From Mesorhizobium terrae (GTDB taxonomy: Bacteria; Pseudomonadota; Alphaproteobacteria; Rhizobiales; Rhizobiaceae), in contig NZ_CP044217.1 of assembly GCF_008727715.1 (NCBI RefSeq), forward strand, positions 62,001-126,000: a stretch of 64,000 nucleotides of DNA, written 5' to 3'. A model generated the notes under the pieces. That model did not search any database, was not told the origin of the DNA, and saw only the letters and a program-made list of their open reading frames with translations. A program made the position numbers and the translations under genes. Shown piece by piece: positions 26,975-35,971 of this stretch. Each line of letters starts with the position of its first letter. The first letter of the stretch is position 1.

Positions 26975-29825
26975 CGCCGTTCTCCGAATCCTTGGCTGCG
27001 CCGGCGAGATTTTCTTTCGTGTTCCTGATCCGTCCGAGATAGGTGGTGCGCGGCCTTGTGTTCAGTTCCTCCAGCAGCGCGTAGGCGTGCGGCGCGGCCT
27101 TGTCCCTGGCCACTTGCGAATCCTTTCGCTTGATGTCGCCGAAACTGATGGCCTGTGTCGGGCAGGCCTGCTGGCAGGCAGTAACGACTGCCCCGTCGTC
27201 GATCGGTCGGTTGTCGATCTGGGCCTCGATGCGCTTGGCGCTGATGCGCTGGACGCAATAGGTGCATTTCTCCATTACGCCGCGCGAACGCACGGACACA
27301 TTCGGATTGCGTGCCGCCTGTTCCGGCCCGGCGGTCTCCTTGTCGAAGTCCTGGAATTCAAGAAAGTTGAAGCGGCGTACCTTGTAGGGGCAGTTCTGCG
27401 AGCAGTAGCGGGTGCCGATGCAGCGGTTGTAGACCTGCGCGTTCAGCCCGTCATGGGTATGCGTGGTGGCATTGACCGGACAGACCACCTCGCAGGGCGC
27501 CTTCTCGCAATGCATGCATGGCACGGGCTGAAACAGCGTCTCGGGCGTTTCGGGCGGTCCAGCGTAGTAGCGATCGACGCGCAACCAGTGCATCTCGTGG
27601 CCGATCGAGCATTGTTCGGGACCGACGGTCGGGATGTTGTTCTCTGTTTGGCAGGCGGCGACGCAGGCCATGCAGCCGATGCACGCCGAAAGGTCGATCG
27701 ACATGCCCCAGGCTTCGTCCTCAGCTGGCCAGTCCGGAAAAAGGGATTCGGTCGGGGCAGGGGGCACCCCCTTCTGGACGAAATCCGGAGTTTGGTGGAA
27801 TTCGCCGAGCGACGCGTGTCGCACGATGGCGCGGCCTTCCATCGCATGATGATGCTGGGTCGTGATCAGCGGGCTTCGGCCGTTGCGTGCCTTTAATGTG
27901 GCGCCGCTCATGAACCAGGGCGCGTCGGCCGTGCGGAGCCTGAAAGCGTCATACCCTTTGGCTAATGCCGCGACCGATCCTGCCGCACGTCGGCCATGGC
28001 CGAGCGCGAGTGTTACGACCTCGTCGGGATGGCCGGGCATGATCCATGCCGGCACGTCGAGCGAATGACCCGCGCGGGTGATGCTGACGACCTGTCCAGT
28101 CTCCAATTCCAGCCGCTTGCCGGTTGCGGGCGACATCAGCGCTGCGTTGCCCCAGACGAGTTTGGTCAACGGGCGCGGCAGTTCCTGCAGGGCGGCGCAG
28201 TTGGCATGGCGGCCATCGAGCAAGAACGGGTCGGCGACGAAACGTAATTCGACGCCGCTTGCAGGTTGGCGAAGTTTCAGTCCGTCAAGATCGGCAGTGG
28301 GATGGACGGAAACAGGAGCGGCGTCCGTGCTGAATATGATTCCGGCGCGCAATGCCGTGCGCCAGCCGTCCTCGCCGAGCGATGGCAGCCACGTAGCGCG
28401 CACCAGCGACAGCGAATCGGCGTTGAAGTCGCCGTCGAGCGCGGCGAGGATCTCGTGGAAAGTCCTGCCGCCGAAGAGTGGCTTGATCAATGGCTGGACG
28501 ACGGAAGCCGTGCCGTCGAAGGCCCGTAGGTCGCTCCAGCTTTCGAGATCGTGCGCGGCAGGGATATGCCAATGCGCCGATCGCGCAGTGCCGTCCTGAT
28601 AAAGGCCGCAATGGACGAGCGTATCGAGGCGGCCGAATGCCTTGCCGACGTCGAGGCCGGTCGGCGCGGTCTCCAGGGGATTGGCGCCCAGGACAAAAAG
28701 CCTGCCGACTGTCCCCCCCTCGATATCCTGGCACAGGTTCCCTAGATCGCCGTCGACTGGCATCGCGTGAGGCGGTTCGATGAAGGTGACGGTGGACCCT
28801 ATCGCACCTAGCTGCCGGTTGATGGCGATCGCGACCGCATGGACATAAGCCGTCTGGTGTTCGCCGGCGACGACGACAGCCTTCCGCCCTGCCGCTTTCA
28901 GGTCGGCTGCAGCGGCTTCGATCCATGACGGGTCGATGTTGGTGGCGACATTGTCGCTCCCGAGCGGCAGGGCGAGGCCAACCGCCTTGCCCAGGAGCGC
29001 GGCGACGGTTTCGACCGCGCCCGGCTTAACCGCCTGTCGGTGGTCCGCGGCGGCGCCGGTAATCGTCGGCGTGGATTCGACGGCATAGAGCCGGTTCATC
29101 TTATCAGCGACGGCGCGGACATGGCGGCGCGCCGAAAAATTCCGGGCGTAGGCCAGGCGCCCCGGTCCCTCTGCCAGGAAATCGGCGTCAAGCGAGACGA
29201 CGACATCGGCCCGTTCGAGATGATAGACAGGCACCAAGGAATTGCCGAACAGTTTCGCCGCCGCTTCTTCCGGAGACGGCGTTTCGAGCGGATCGTGGCG
29301 GTAGATGCGCAGCATCGGGTATTTGCGCCGCAGATCTTCGAGCTGCGTCTTGAGGGTCGGAGAGGTGGTTGCCTCGATGAGGATCGCCGCGCTCTCGCCG
29401 CCCGTCGTGGCGAGGTCGGCGGCGTCTACGGCCATGTCGCGCAGGAAATCATCGTAGCTCGCCGGCACGCCGTTCTTCATTGGCGTGCGCGAGCGTTCGG
29501 GATCGAAAAGCTCAAGCACTGCCGCCTGCATGACGGCGTCGGTCGCGCCCATTGAGGCAGGATGGTCGGGATTGCCTTCCACCTTGGTCGGTCGGCCTTC
29601 ATGGCTTTCCACCACCGCGCCGAGGCCGTAGCCACGGCTCGACAGCGTCGTCGCATAGTACAGCGGCTTGCCGGGCACGACGATTTCCGGCTGGCGAACG
29701 TAAGGCACGATCTCCTGCGCGGGGCTGCAAGCGGCGAGCCCCGCCATCGAGAGCGATGCGCCGACAAGTTTCAGAAGGCTGCGCCGGTCGATCTCCGCAT
29801 GGCTTTTCTCAGCGGTGGCAGACAT
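26967..29825 (-). CDS. actB: Alternative complex III iron-sulfur subunit ActB (molybdopterin-like domain fused to ferredoxin domain)
   Basis: 952 residues. A twin-arginine signal (DRRSLLKLVGASLSMAGLAAC) with a lipobox-like LAAC leads to a molybdopterin-oxidoreductase-like domain that in this family has lost its cofactor (about 60-690). The C-terminal ferredoxin part (about 710-930) carries cysteine clusters CIGCMACVAACQ, CMHCEKAPCEVVCPVN, CIGTRYCSQNCPY and CTYC with CQQACP, enough for three 4Fe-4S and one 3Fe-4S. It takes electrons from ActC and hands them to the haems. The start overlaps the end of actA by 17 bases. Confidence 0.94.
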   Translation of the reverse strand: MSATAEKSHAEIDRRSLLKLVGASLSMAGLAACSPAQEIVPYVRQPEIVVPGKPLYYATTLSSRGYGLGAVVESHEGRPTKVEGNPDHPASMGATDAVMQAAVLELFDPERSRTPMKNGVPASYDDFLRDMAVDAADLATTGGESAAILIEATTSPTLKTQLEDLRRKYPMLRIYRHDPLETPSPEEAAAKLFGNSLVPVYHLERADVVVSLDADFLAEGPGRLAYARNFSARRHVRAVADKMNRLYAVESTPTITGAAADHRQAVKPGAVETVAALLGKAVGLALPLGSDNVATNIDPSWIEAAAADLKAAGRKAVVVAGEHQTAYVHAVAIAINRQLGAIGSTVTFIEPPHAMPVDGDLGNLCQDIEGGTVGRLFVLGANPLETAPTGLDVGKAFGRLDTLVHCGLYQDGTARSAHWHIPAAHDLESWSDLRAFDGTASVVQPLIKPLFGGRTFHEILAALDGDFNADSLSLVRATWLPSLGEDGWRTALRAGIIFSTDAAPVSVHPTADLDGLKLRQPASGVELRFVADPFLLDGRHANCAALQELPRPLTKLVWGNAALMSPATGKRLELETGQVVSITRAGHSLDVPAWIMPGHPDEVVTLALGHGRRAAGSVAALAKGYDAFRLRTADAPWFMSGATLKARNGRSPLITTQHHHAMEGRAIVRHASLGEFHQTPDFVQKGVPPAPTESLFPDWPAEDEAWGMSIDLSACIGCMACVAACQTENNIPTVGPEQCSIGHEMHWLRVDRYYAGPPETPETLFQPVPCMHCEKAPCEVVCPVNATTHTHDGLNAQVYNRCIGTRYCSQNCPYKVRRFNFLEFQDFDKETAGPEQAARNPNVSVRSRGVMEKCTYCVQRISAKRIEAQIDNRPIDDGAVVTACQQACPTQAISFGDIKRKDSQVARDKAAPHAYALLEELNTRPRTTYLGRIRNTKENLAGAAKDSENGDG

Positions 29826-30465
29826 AGCAATCCGTCATGGTTTCGGGATGGATGCCGAGGACGCCGACCAGTTTTCTGCGGATATCCTCGATGTCGTCCG
29901 GTGGTTTCCAGTGCAGCAGGAAAACGTCCTGCGGCGGCCTGAGATTGGGTTCCAGATCGCGGTGGCATCCGAGGCACCATTCCATCGACAGCGAATGCGC
30001 CTTTTCCATCAGCGGCATCTCGTCCACTTCGCCGTGGCAGGTTTCGCAGGCGACGCCCTTGGCGACGTGGATGGAATGATTGAAGAAAACGAAGTCGGGA
30101 ACCGAATTGACGCGTTGCCAATGCAGAGGTTTGCCGCTGACAAGGCTCTTCCGCACTGGCGCCAGCATCGCCGCATTCGTGTAGAGCTGCGAATGGCAAG
30201 TCATGCAGACTTCCGTCGCCGGCAGACCGGCCGAGGCCGAGGTCTCCACGCCGTTATGGCAATAGCGGCAGTCGATGCCGAGTTCGCCGACATGGTGCTT
30301 GTGGCTGAACGGGACGGGCTGCGCGATCGCTTCGCCGACCCCGTTCGCGAACCCGGACCGCAGCCATGCGGTGCCCGCGACGCACAGGATGACTGTCATA
30401 AGAAGGACACCTCCTAGCGCGAAGCGCGCAATACCGTCGGCATTTCTGGAAAAGACCTGCGCCAT
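29809..30465 (-). CDS. actA: Alternative complex III pentahaem cytochrome c ActA
   Basis: 218 residues: one N-terminal membrane helix (FALGGVLLMTVILCVAGTAWL) and five CxxCH haem sites (CRYCH, CMTCH, CETCH, CLGCH, CYVCH), the full number for ActA. It is the first gene of the 12-gene operon. I chose the ATG of MAQVFSRN at 30465; a GTG five codons upstream is possible and neither has a strong ribosome site. An exact EcfG-type promoter at 30501-30525 ends 36 bases upstream of the ATG. Confidence 0.92.
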   Translation of the reverse strand: MAQVFSRNADGIARFALGGVLLMTVILCVAGTAWLRSGFANGVGEAIAQPVPFSHKHHVGELGIDCRYCHNGVETSASAGLPATEVCMTCHSQLYTNAAMLAPVRKSLVSGKPLHWQRVNSVPDFVFFNHSIHVAKGVACETCHGEVDEMPLMEKAHSLSMEWCLGCHRDLEPNLRPPQDVFLLHWKPPDDIEDIRRKLVGVLGIHPETMTDCYVCHR

Positions 30466-30500
30466 CCCCTCGGCAATCACGGACGAACTATAAGACCCTG

Positions 30501-30525
30501 AACGCCCGCCGCGCACTCACGTTCC
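30501..30525 (-). promoter_or_regulatory. EcfG-type general stress promoter (exact match) before actA
   Basis: Minus strand GGAAC (30525-30521), 16 bases, CGTT (30504-30501). Transcription would start near 30494, about 30 bases before the actA ATG. It would put the whole alternative complex III-oxidase operon under the general stress sigma factor. Confidence 0.7.
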
Positions 30526-30658
30526 CTGGCGATTCCTGCGATCACGGAATGGTGACGGGCAAGAGCGGCTGGCCTGCAAATTCACCGAAACCATCCGGGA
30601 AGTTCTGCGTTCGGCAACCATCACCTTTCGTTTCAGCAGTTAATTCCGGCAGGACATC

Positions 30659-33139
30659 ATGGCAGACCAGACCCGCACCGAGACTTCACCTAACGGCGGC
30701 GTCGCTTACTGGTGGACCATGTTCGTCGGCGCGCTGCTGGTCCTGCTTGGGGTGCTGATCGGCGCAGGCGGCGCGTGGCTGATCGCGCTCGGCGGTTCGT
30801 GGTACTATCTGCCCGCAGGTGTCGCACTGCTGGTGTGCGGCATATTTCTGCTTCGCCGCAACATCGCAGGCGTGTGGCTTTACGTGCTGACCTGGGTCGC
30901 AACGCTGATCTGGGCCTATTGGGAAGTCGGCATGGACGGCTGGGGCCTCATGCCCCGCACGCTGGCGCCGACCGTCATTCTGGTCTTCGTGCTCCTCACG
31001 CTGCCCCTATTCGGAGAGGGCAGTAAGCGGCGTTACGCCAACGGCGCGTATGCAGCGGCTTCGATCGCCGTTCTGGTTCTTGCCGGCGCGGCAGGCCTGG
31101 ATCATTTCACCACGCAGGCGCAATCCCAGGAGGCCGCACCAGCTCAGCCGGCTGCCTCGGCAGCGCCTGTTGCACCCGCGGTTCCGACCCAGCCGACGCA
31201 GGCGGACGCAATGAAAGCTGCCGACACCGCCATCCACAAACCCGGCGATGACTGGCCGGTCTACGGCGGTTCGGAACTGGCGCGGCGCTATTCGCCGCTC
31301 GAACAGATCACCGCCGACAATGTCTCGAAGCTGACAAAGGTGTGGACCTTCCACACCGGCGACATGCCCGATGCGGCGGCGAAGGACGAATACTCGCCCG
31401 AAAACACGCCGCTGGAGATCGGCGGCCATCTGTTCGCCTGTTCGGCCAAGGGTATCGTCATGTCCGTAGACGCGGCGACCGGCAAGGAAGAATGGCGCTA
31501 CGACCCCAAGGTATCCGACGACGCCATTCCTTACGGCGCCACCTGCCGGGGCGTTGCCTACTACGCCGTTCCCGATGCTTCCGCCGAGCAACCCTGCGGG
31601 AGACGCATTGAATGGGGAACGCTCGATGCCAGGCTGATCGCCGTCGACGCCAGGACGGGCAAGCTCTGCGAGGATTTCGGCGACCGTGGCGTGGTTGATC
31701 TCAATCAAGGCATCGGCAAGACGGTGCCGGGCTGGTATTCGGTAACGGCGCCGCCCACCATCGTGCGCGGCGTGGCGGTCGTGGGCGCGCAGGTGAAGGA
31801 CGGCCAGGCCGAGGATGCGCCATCGGGCGTGGTACGTGGCTATGACGCCGTCACCGGAAAGCTCGCCTGGGCGTGGGACATGGGCCATCCCGACCGCGTC
31901 GGCGCACCGCCTGAGGGCGATACCTATACGCGCGGCACGCCGAACATGTGGACCGTTGCAGCGGCCGATCCGGAACTCGGTTATGTCTACCTGCCGCTCG
32001 GCAATTCCGCGGTGGACTACTATGGCGGCAACCGGAAGGATTTCGAAAACGAATTCAATTCCTCGATCGTCGCGATCGACGTCACCACCGGCAAGCCGGT
32101 CTGGCACTTCCAGACGGTGCATTATGACCTGTGGGACTACGATCTCGGCTCACAGCCCACGCTTGTCGACCTGCCGACCGAGAAAGGCACGGTGCCTGCG
32201 ATTGTGGTGCCCAGCAAGCAAGGCCAGATTTACGTGCTGGACCGCAAGACGGGCAAGCCGCTGTTCCCGGTAGAAGAGCGTTCCGTGCCGATCGGCGGCG
32301 TCGAGCCGGACAAACTGGCCAAGACTCAGCCCTATTCGGGTTATGCCCATCTCGACCAGCCGGAGCTGACCGAGAAGGACATGTGGGGCATGAGCCCGCT
32401 CGACCAGCTCTATTGCCGCATCCAGTTCCGCCAGGCCGCCTACAAGGGAGAATACACGCCGCCGACTGCGGACAGGCCATTCATCGAGTATCCTGGATAC
32501 AATGGCGGATCGGACTGGGGCAGCGTCGCCGTCGACCCGAAAAGCGGTATCCTGATAGCCAACTACAACGACATGCCGAACTACAACCAACTCATCCCGC
32601 GGGCCGAGGCCGACAAGATGGGGCTGAAGCCCATAGACCAGGGCAAGATGTCGGAGGCGGTGGCCGACAAGGGCGATCCACAGGCCGGCTCACCCTACGC
32701 GATCCACGTCAACGCGGGCTGGCGGCTGCCGACCGGACTGCTCTGTTCGGAGCCTCCGTATGGCCATATCCGTGCCATCGAACTGAAATCCGGCAAGACA
32801 TTGTGGGACAAGCCGCTCGGCAGCGCCGTCAACAACGGACCCTGGGGCATACCGTCCATGCTGCCGCTCACCATCGGCACCCCGAACAATGGCGGCCCCC
32901 TCGTGACCGCCGGTGGTTTGATCTTCGTTGCCGCAACGACGGACGACAAGCTGCGCGCCATCGACATCAAGACTGGCAACGTGGTGTGGCAGGCTGACCT
33001 GCCAGCCGGCGGCCAGACCACGCCGATGACTTATGAGGTGAACGGCAGGCAGTACATCGTCATCGCGCCCGGCGGACACCATTTCATGGAAACGAAGGTC
33101 GGCGACCAGGTCATCGCCTATGCGCTGCCGAAAAGCTGA
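30659..33139 (+). CDS. gcd: Membrane-bound PQQ-dependent glucose/quinate/shikimate-type dehydrogenase
   Basis: 826 residues: five N-terminal membrane helices (first about 150 residues) and a periplasmic eight-bladed PQQ propeller. Motifs include DDWPVYGGSELARRYSPLEQIT, GATCRGVAYY, the GTPNMWT segment, VWHFQTVHYDLWDYDL and SDWGSVAVDP. Members oxidise glucose, quinate or shikimate and deliver electrons to ubiquinone. It faces away from actA across a shared 190-base promoter region, so its quinol could be used by the neighbouring alternative complex III. No PQQ synthesis genes are in the window. Confidence 0.93.
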   Translation: MADQTRTETSPNGGVAYWWTMFVGALLVLLGVLIGAGGAWLIALGGSWYYLPAGVALLVCGIFLLRRNIAGVWLYVLTWVATLIWAYWEVGMDGWGLMPRTLAPTVILVFVLLTLPLFGEGSKRRYANGAYAAASIAVLVLAGAAGLDHFTTQAQSQEAAPAQPAASAAPVAPAVPTQPTQADAMKAADTAIHKPGDDWPVYGGSELARRYSPLEQITADNVSKLTKVWTFHTGDMPDAAAKDEYSPENTPLEIGGHLFACSAKGIVMSVDAATGKEEWRYDPKVSDDAIPYGATCRGVAYYAVPDASAEQPCGRRIEWGTLDARLIAVDARTGKLCEDFGDRGVVDLNQGIGKTVPGWYSVTAPPTIVRGVAVVGAQVKDGQAEDAPSGVVRGYDAVTGKLAWAWDMGHPDRVGAPPEGDTYTRGTPNMWTVAAADPELGYVYLPLGNSAVDYYGGNRKDFENEFNSSIVAIDVTTGKPVWHFQTVHYDLWDYDLGSQPTLVDLPTEKGTVPAIVVPSKQGQIYVLDRKTGKPLFPVEERSVPIGGVEPDKLAKTQPYSGYAHLDQPELTEKDMWGMSPLDQLYCRIQFRQAAYKGEYTPPTADRPFIEYPGYNGGSDWGSVAVDPKSGILIANYNDMPNYNQLIPRAEADKMGLKPIDQGKMSEAVADKGDPQAGSPYAIHVNAGWRLPTGLLCSEPPYGHIRAIELKSGKTLWDKPLGSAVNNGPWGIPSMLPLTIGTPNNGGPLVTAGGLIFVAATTDDKLRAIDIKTGNVVWQADLPAGGQTTPMTYEVNGRQYIVIAPGGHHFMETKVGDQVIAYALPKS

Positions 33140-33541
33140 CCGAGGGCGACAGCGAACGCGCATGACCGCAGTCCTATCGGCAGGCGCCTGGTCTCGATAA
33201 TGGAGTTCGTTACAGCTGAGGGACCTTGCCGCACCAAACTGGTTCGCGGGTGCCGCGGGCCGGACGGAACAAGGCGCTCGTCTGCCGTTTCGTTGGCCAG
33301 GAAGAGAAACCGGGAAAAAGACTTCCTGTTCACCGTACCGTCACGCCCGGTTGACACGGCCCGCGGCACCAGAAGAACGCCGCGAGAGATGAAAGGTTCA
33401 TGCCACGAACCGTCGCCATAGCCTTCGAACTTCTTCTTTTCGCCGCCACGGGGCAATCGAAGTACCCGAAGCGAGCTGCCGAATGGGCTTTCAGCGGAAA
33501 AGACAGCTGCGCCCCGTGCAGGCTGCAAGCGGCCAAAGTCA

Positions 33542-33559
33542 TAACCGATAGTTCGGTTA
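33542..33559. promoter_or_regulatory. Palindromic operator-like site, copy 1
   Basis: TAACCGA-TAGT-TCGGTTA, a perfect 7-base inverted repeat with a 4-base centre, of the size bound by TetR-type dimers. The second copy lies exactly 70 bases away. No TetR gene is present nearby. Confidence 0.5.
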
Positions 33560-33611
33560 GGTCTCGTACGCTTCCGTCAGCCATCGGTAGGCGAAGAGGA
33601 GCTCCGCGGGC

Positions 33612-33629
33612 TAACCGAAAACTCGGTTA
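33612..33629. promoter_or_regulatory. Palindromic operator-like site, copy 2
   Basis: TAACCGA-AAAC-TCGGTTA. The arms are identical to copy 1 while the centre differs, which argues for selection on the arms. Spacing of 70 bases, centre to centre, is close to seven helical turns at 10.5 bases per turn (73.5). Confidence 0.5.
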
Positions 33630-33773
33630 TTCAGATCGCGTTGAAACTCACTCCGTCACCTCGCGATCTCGGGAGTGCGCGGATGCCGAAACTCGCCGTC
33701 GATCCCGACGAGGCAGGTGTCTGCATAGGCGCAATCCTTACGGGGATCGATGCTCCGCCGCCAGGTTCCGGTC

Positions 33774-33798
33774 GGAACGAATTCCTCGCTCCTCCGTT
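33774..33798 (+). promoter_or_regulatory. EcfG-type general stress promoter (exact match)
   Basis: GGAAC at 33774-33778, 16 bases, CGTT at 33795-33798. It serves the DUF3606 gene at 33835 and the SDR at 34009. Confidence 0.75.
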
Positions 33799-33834
33799 GC
33801 CAGTCGCAGCCCAAAACAATCGTGGAGGATCGGC

Positions 33835-34002
33835 ATGGGTAAGGACACGCTCCCAACGCCCGGAGGCGATGACCCCGAGGTGCGGTTTCTGACGGAGAAT
33901 ACCGACTTGTCGCCGAAGCAGGCGCGGGAACTGATCGCCGAGCACGGCCATGATCGGGAGAAGCTTCTCGAAATCGCAAGAACACGAAAAGCGGAAGGCT
34001 AG
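33835..34002 (+). CDS. DUF3606-like small protein (second of three)
   Basis: 55 residues. PEVRFLTENTDLSPKQARELIAEHGHDREKL follows the DUF3606 pattern of the proteins at 7155 and 53284. GGAGG sits 6 bases before the ATG. It is the first gene after an exact EcfG-type promoter and ends 6 bases before the SDR, so they form a two-gene stress unit. Confidence 0.75.
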   Translation: MGKDTLPTPGGDDPEVRFLTENTDLSPKQARELIAEHGHDREKLLEIARTRKAEG

Positions 34003-34008
34003 CCTGCC

Positions 34009-34980
34009 ATGCAGCACGAATCCGAAACCGCAGAAGAAACCCGCAAGCAGAAGTCGATCCAGCGCGGAATAGACGCCAAGGACCAGTCGAAGACGCGGGG
34101 AAAGGCGAAAGGCGCGATGCAGGCGGGTGCACGCCGTTATCCCGAGCCGCCGTTTCCAGAGCAGCACCAGGCGAAGCCGGGGCACGAAACCAAGGTGGAT
34201 CCCGCGCCGCTTTACGAATCGCCGTACTACCTCGGCTCCAAGAAGCTGGACGGCAGGGTAGCGATCGTCACCGGCGGCGATTCCGGTATTGGGCGTGCGG
34301 TGGCTGTGCTGTTCGCCCGGGAAGGCGCCGATGTCGCGGTCGTCTACCTGGCGGAAGACAAGGATGCCGAAACCACGAAGGCCGCGGTCGAAAAGGAAGG
34401 CCGCCGCTGCATCCTCGTCAAGGCGGACGTCAGCGAGCGCCCGCATTGTCGCCGCGCTGTGAAAGAGACGCTCGACAAACTGGGCAGGTTGGACGTGCTG
34501 GTGAACAACTCCGCCTTCCAATACCATGCCAAAGATTTCGGCGACATCACCGAAGAGCATTTCGACACGACGCTGAAGACCAATCTGTACGGCTATTTCC
34601 ACATGGCGCAGGAGGCCGTGCCGCACATGAAACCTGGATCGGCCATCGTCAACACTGGCTCCGTTACGGGCATCGAAGGTTCCAAAGCCCTGGTCGACTA
34701 TTCCATGACGAAGGGCGGTATCCATGCCTTCACGCGCGCGCTGTCGGGAAGCTTGATCGACAAGGGCATCCGCGTAAATGCCGTGGCGCCGGGGCCAGTC
34801 TGGACACCGTTGAACCCGTCGGACAAGGAAGCGCAGGATGTCGCGAAATTCGGCGGCGACACGCCGATGAAGCGGCCGGCTCAACCCGAGGAGATTGCTC
34901 CGGCATATGTATTCCTCGCCTCGCCACAGTGCTCAAGCTATATCACCGGCGAAATTCTTCCCGTAATCGGCGGCTACTGA
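34009..34980 (+). CDS. SDR family oxidoreductase, YghA-like (second copy)
   Basis: A full-length 323-residue short-chain dehydrogenase. VTGGDSGIGRAVAVLFAREGA is the cofactor site, VNNSAFQ replaces the usual NNAG, and the catalytic set is NTGSVTG with VDYSMTKGG. The N-terminal extension (PRYPEPPFPEQHQAKPGHE-like) is the longer YghA form. It is paralogous to the SDR at 3229, each behind its own EcfG-type promoter. The substrate is unknown; a stress-related aldehyde reductase is a guess. Confidence 0.9.
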   Translation: MQHESETAEETRKQKSIQRGIDAKDQSKTRGKAKGAMQAGARRYPEPPFPEQHQAKPGHETKVDPAPLYESPYYLGSKKLDGRVAIVTGGDSGIGRAVAVLFAREGADVAVVYLAEDKDAETTKAAVEKEGRRCILVKADVSERPHCRRAVKETLDKLGRLDVLVNNSAFQYHAKDFGDITEEHFDTTLKTNLYGYFHMAQEAVPHMKPGSAIVNTGSVTGIEGSKALVDYSMTKGGIHAFTRALSGSLIDKGIRVNAVAPGPVWTPLNPSDKEAQDVAKFGGDTPMKRPAQPEEIAPAYVFLASPQCSSYITGEILPVIGGY

Positions 34981-35384
34981 GGCAGGTATCACCGGAACGA
35001 CTTTGCCGAATCTCGATGAATTGATCAGGTCCGACGCTGACAAGCGGATTTCCTCGGAAACGCGCATCTGACCGAGGCGGAAGTGGAAGAGTTCCGCGTG
35101 CGTCGTCGCCATGCCCAGGAACGGAGCCCCGGCGCAAGTTGGCACGCGCTCCCTCGACTCGCCAGAAGATGAAGATGGGGCTGAGCCCGAAGGATGTTTT
35201 CCAGCCACGTCAGCGAGCCGCGACTGTCAACTCAATCGAGCTGAATCTATTTCAAACGCCCTGTCAAATGATAAGGACAGGTCCGTCGGGAGGCGTCATG
35301 CTTTGAACATCGACGGCAATGGGTCAGGGCGCCGTCGGCTGTGAGCGACTATCGCGCTTCCGCCCCGATACGGAGGGAGCCGCA
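34981..35384. other. Gene-free stretch downstream of the second SDR
   Basis: Apart from the iron-permease remnant at 35006-35130 I see no gene, terminator or repeat. The last part carries the leader of the small gene at 35385. Confidence 0.4.
35006..35130 (+). pseudogene. Remnant of the iron-permease-like gene (C-terminal piece)
   Basis: About 120 bases after the SDR match the 3' part of the gene at 51962-52342: LDELIRS, then after a frame change LTEAEVEEFR. The shared DNA runs CTCGATGA-TTGATCAGGTCC and CTGACCGA-GCGGAAGT. No start and no intact frame, so it is debris of a third copy. Confidence 0.7.
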
Positions 35385-35681
35385 ATGGGTCATACCCCGA
35401 GCGGGATAGCCTATCCTGAGGACATGCAGCGTCTGCGGGAAATGTTCGACAGGTTCTGCCGTGAAAACGGACTCGTGAATGGCAGCGCGGAGGCCGAGGA
35501 TCTCGCTAAGGCCGTTATGTCGCTATTCGCTGCCGGCGTGGACGAGGAAACGGCACTTTTGGACAGTTTGGCGGAGTACAGCCGGCGCAAGACGAGAGCG
35601 GAATTGACGCCCCGCCCGAATACGAGCTCTCCCGCCGGCAACGGACTGCAACGTCGGGAAGACTGGAACAATCCTGTTTGA
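35385..35681 (+). CDS. Conserved hypothetical protein, 98 aa
   Basis: A small soluble protein with no named domain. MGHTPSGIAYPEDMQRLREMFDRFC and a helix ending ETALLDSLAEYSRR form two amphipathic helices that could dimerise. GGAGGG lies upstream of the ATG at 35385; an upstream in-frame start has none. It is followed by the DUF6894 gene. Confidence 0.65.
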   Translation: MGHTPSGIAYPEDMQRLREMFDRFCRENGLVNGSAEAEDLAKAVMSLFAAGVDEETALLDSLAEYSRRKTRAELTPRPNTSSPAGNGLQRREDWNNPV

Positions 35682-35718
35682 GAGGCATTACGGAGCAAAT
35701 GATCGACGGAAGGTGTTC

Positions 35719-35970
35719 ATGCCCCGGTACTATTTCGATGCCTACGATCAGAGTGATTTGACCCGCGACGAAGAAGGGATTCATTGCGATTTGAGGTCGG
35801 AGATACAGGAAAGGGCGATCGACGCTCTCCCGGACATGGCGCGGGATGCGCTTCCGAACGGCCCGAACCACGATTTCCGTATTCAGGTGCGCGACGAAAG
35901 CGACCGGGTCGTGTTTCGGGCGACGCTTACCCTGACGTCCGAGTGGTTCGAGGGAGGCCCGGCCCGATAG
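35719..35970 (+). CDS. DUF6894 family small protein
   Basis: 83 residues opening MPRYYFDAYDQSDLTRDEEG, the pattern of the DUF6894 family of rhizobial small proteins, then RIQVRDESDRVVFRATLTLTSEW. Function unknown. GGAAGG precedes the ATG at 35719; a GTG two codons earlier is possible. Related sequence occurs in the protein at 52351. Confidence 0.75.
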   Translation: MPRYYFDAYDQSDLTRDEEGIHCDLRSEIQERAIDALPDMARDALPNGPNHDFRIQVRDESDRVVFRATLTLTSEWFEGGPAR

Positions 35971-35971
35971 C

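Larger units (their letters stand above)
33140..33834. other. Gene-free stretch with two palindromic operators and one promoter
   Basis: No convincing gene in any frame. It holds two 18-base inverted repeats (33542-33559 and 33612-33629) and an EcfG-type promoter (33774-33798), listed separately. The first 400 bases look like decayed sequence that I cannot assign. Confidence 0.5.
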
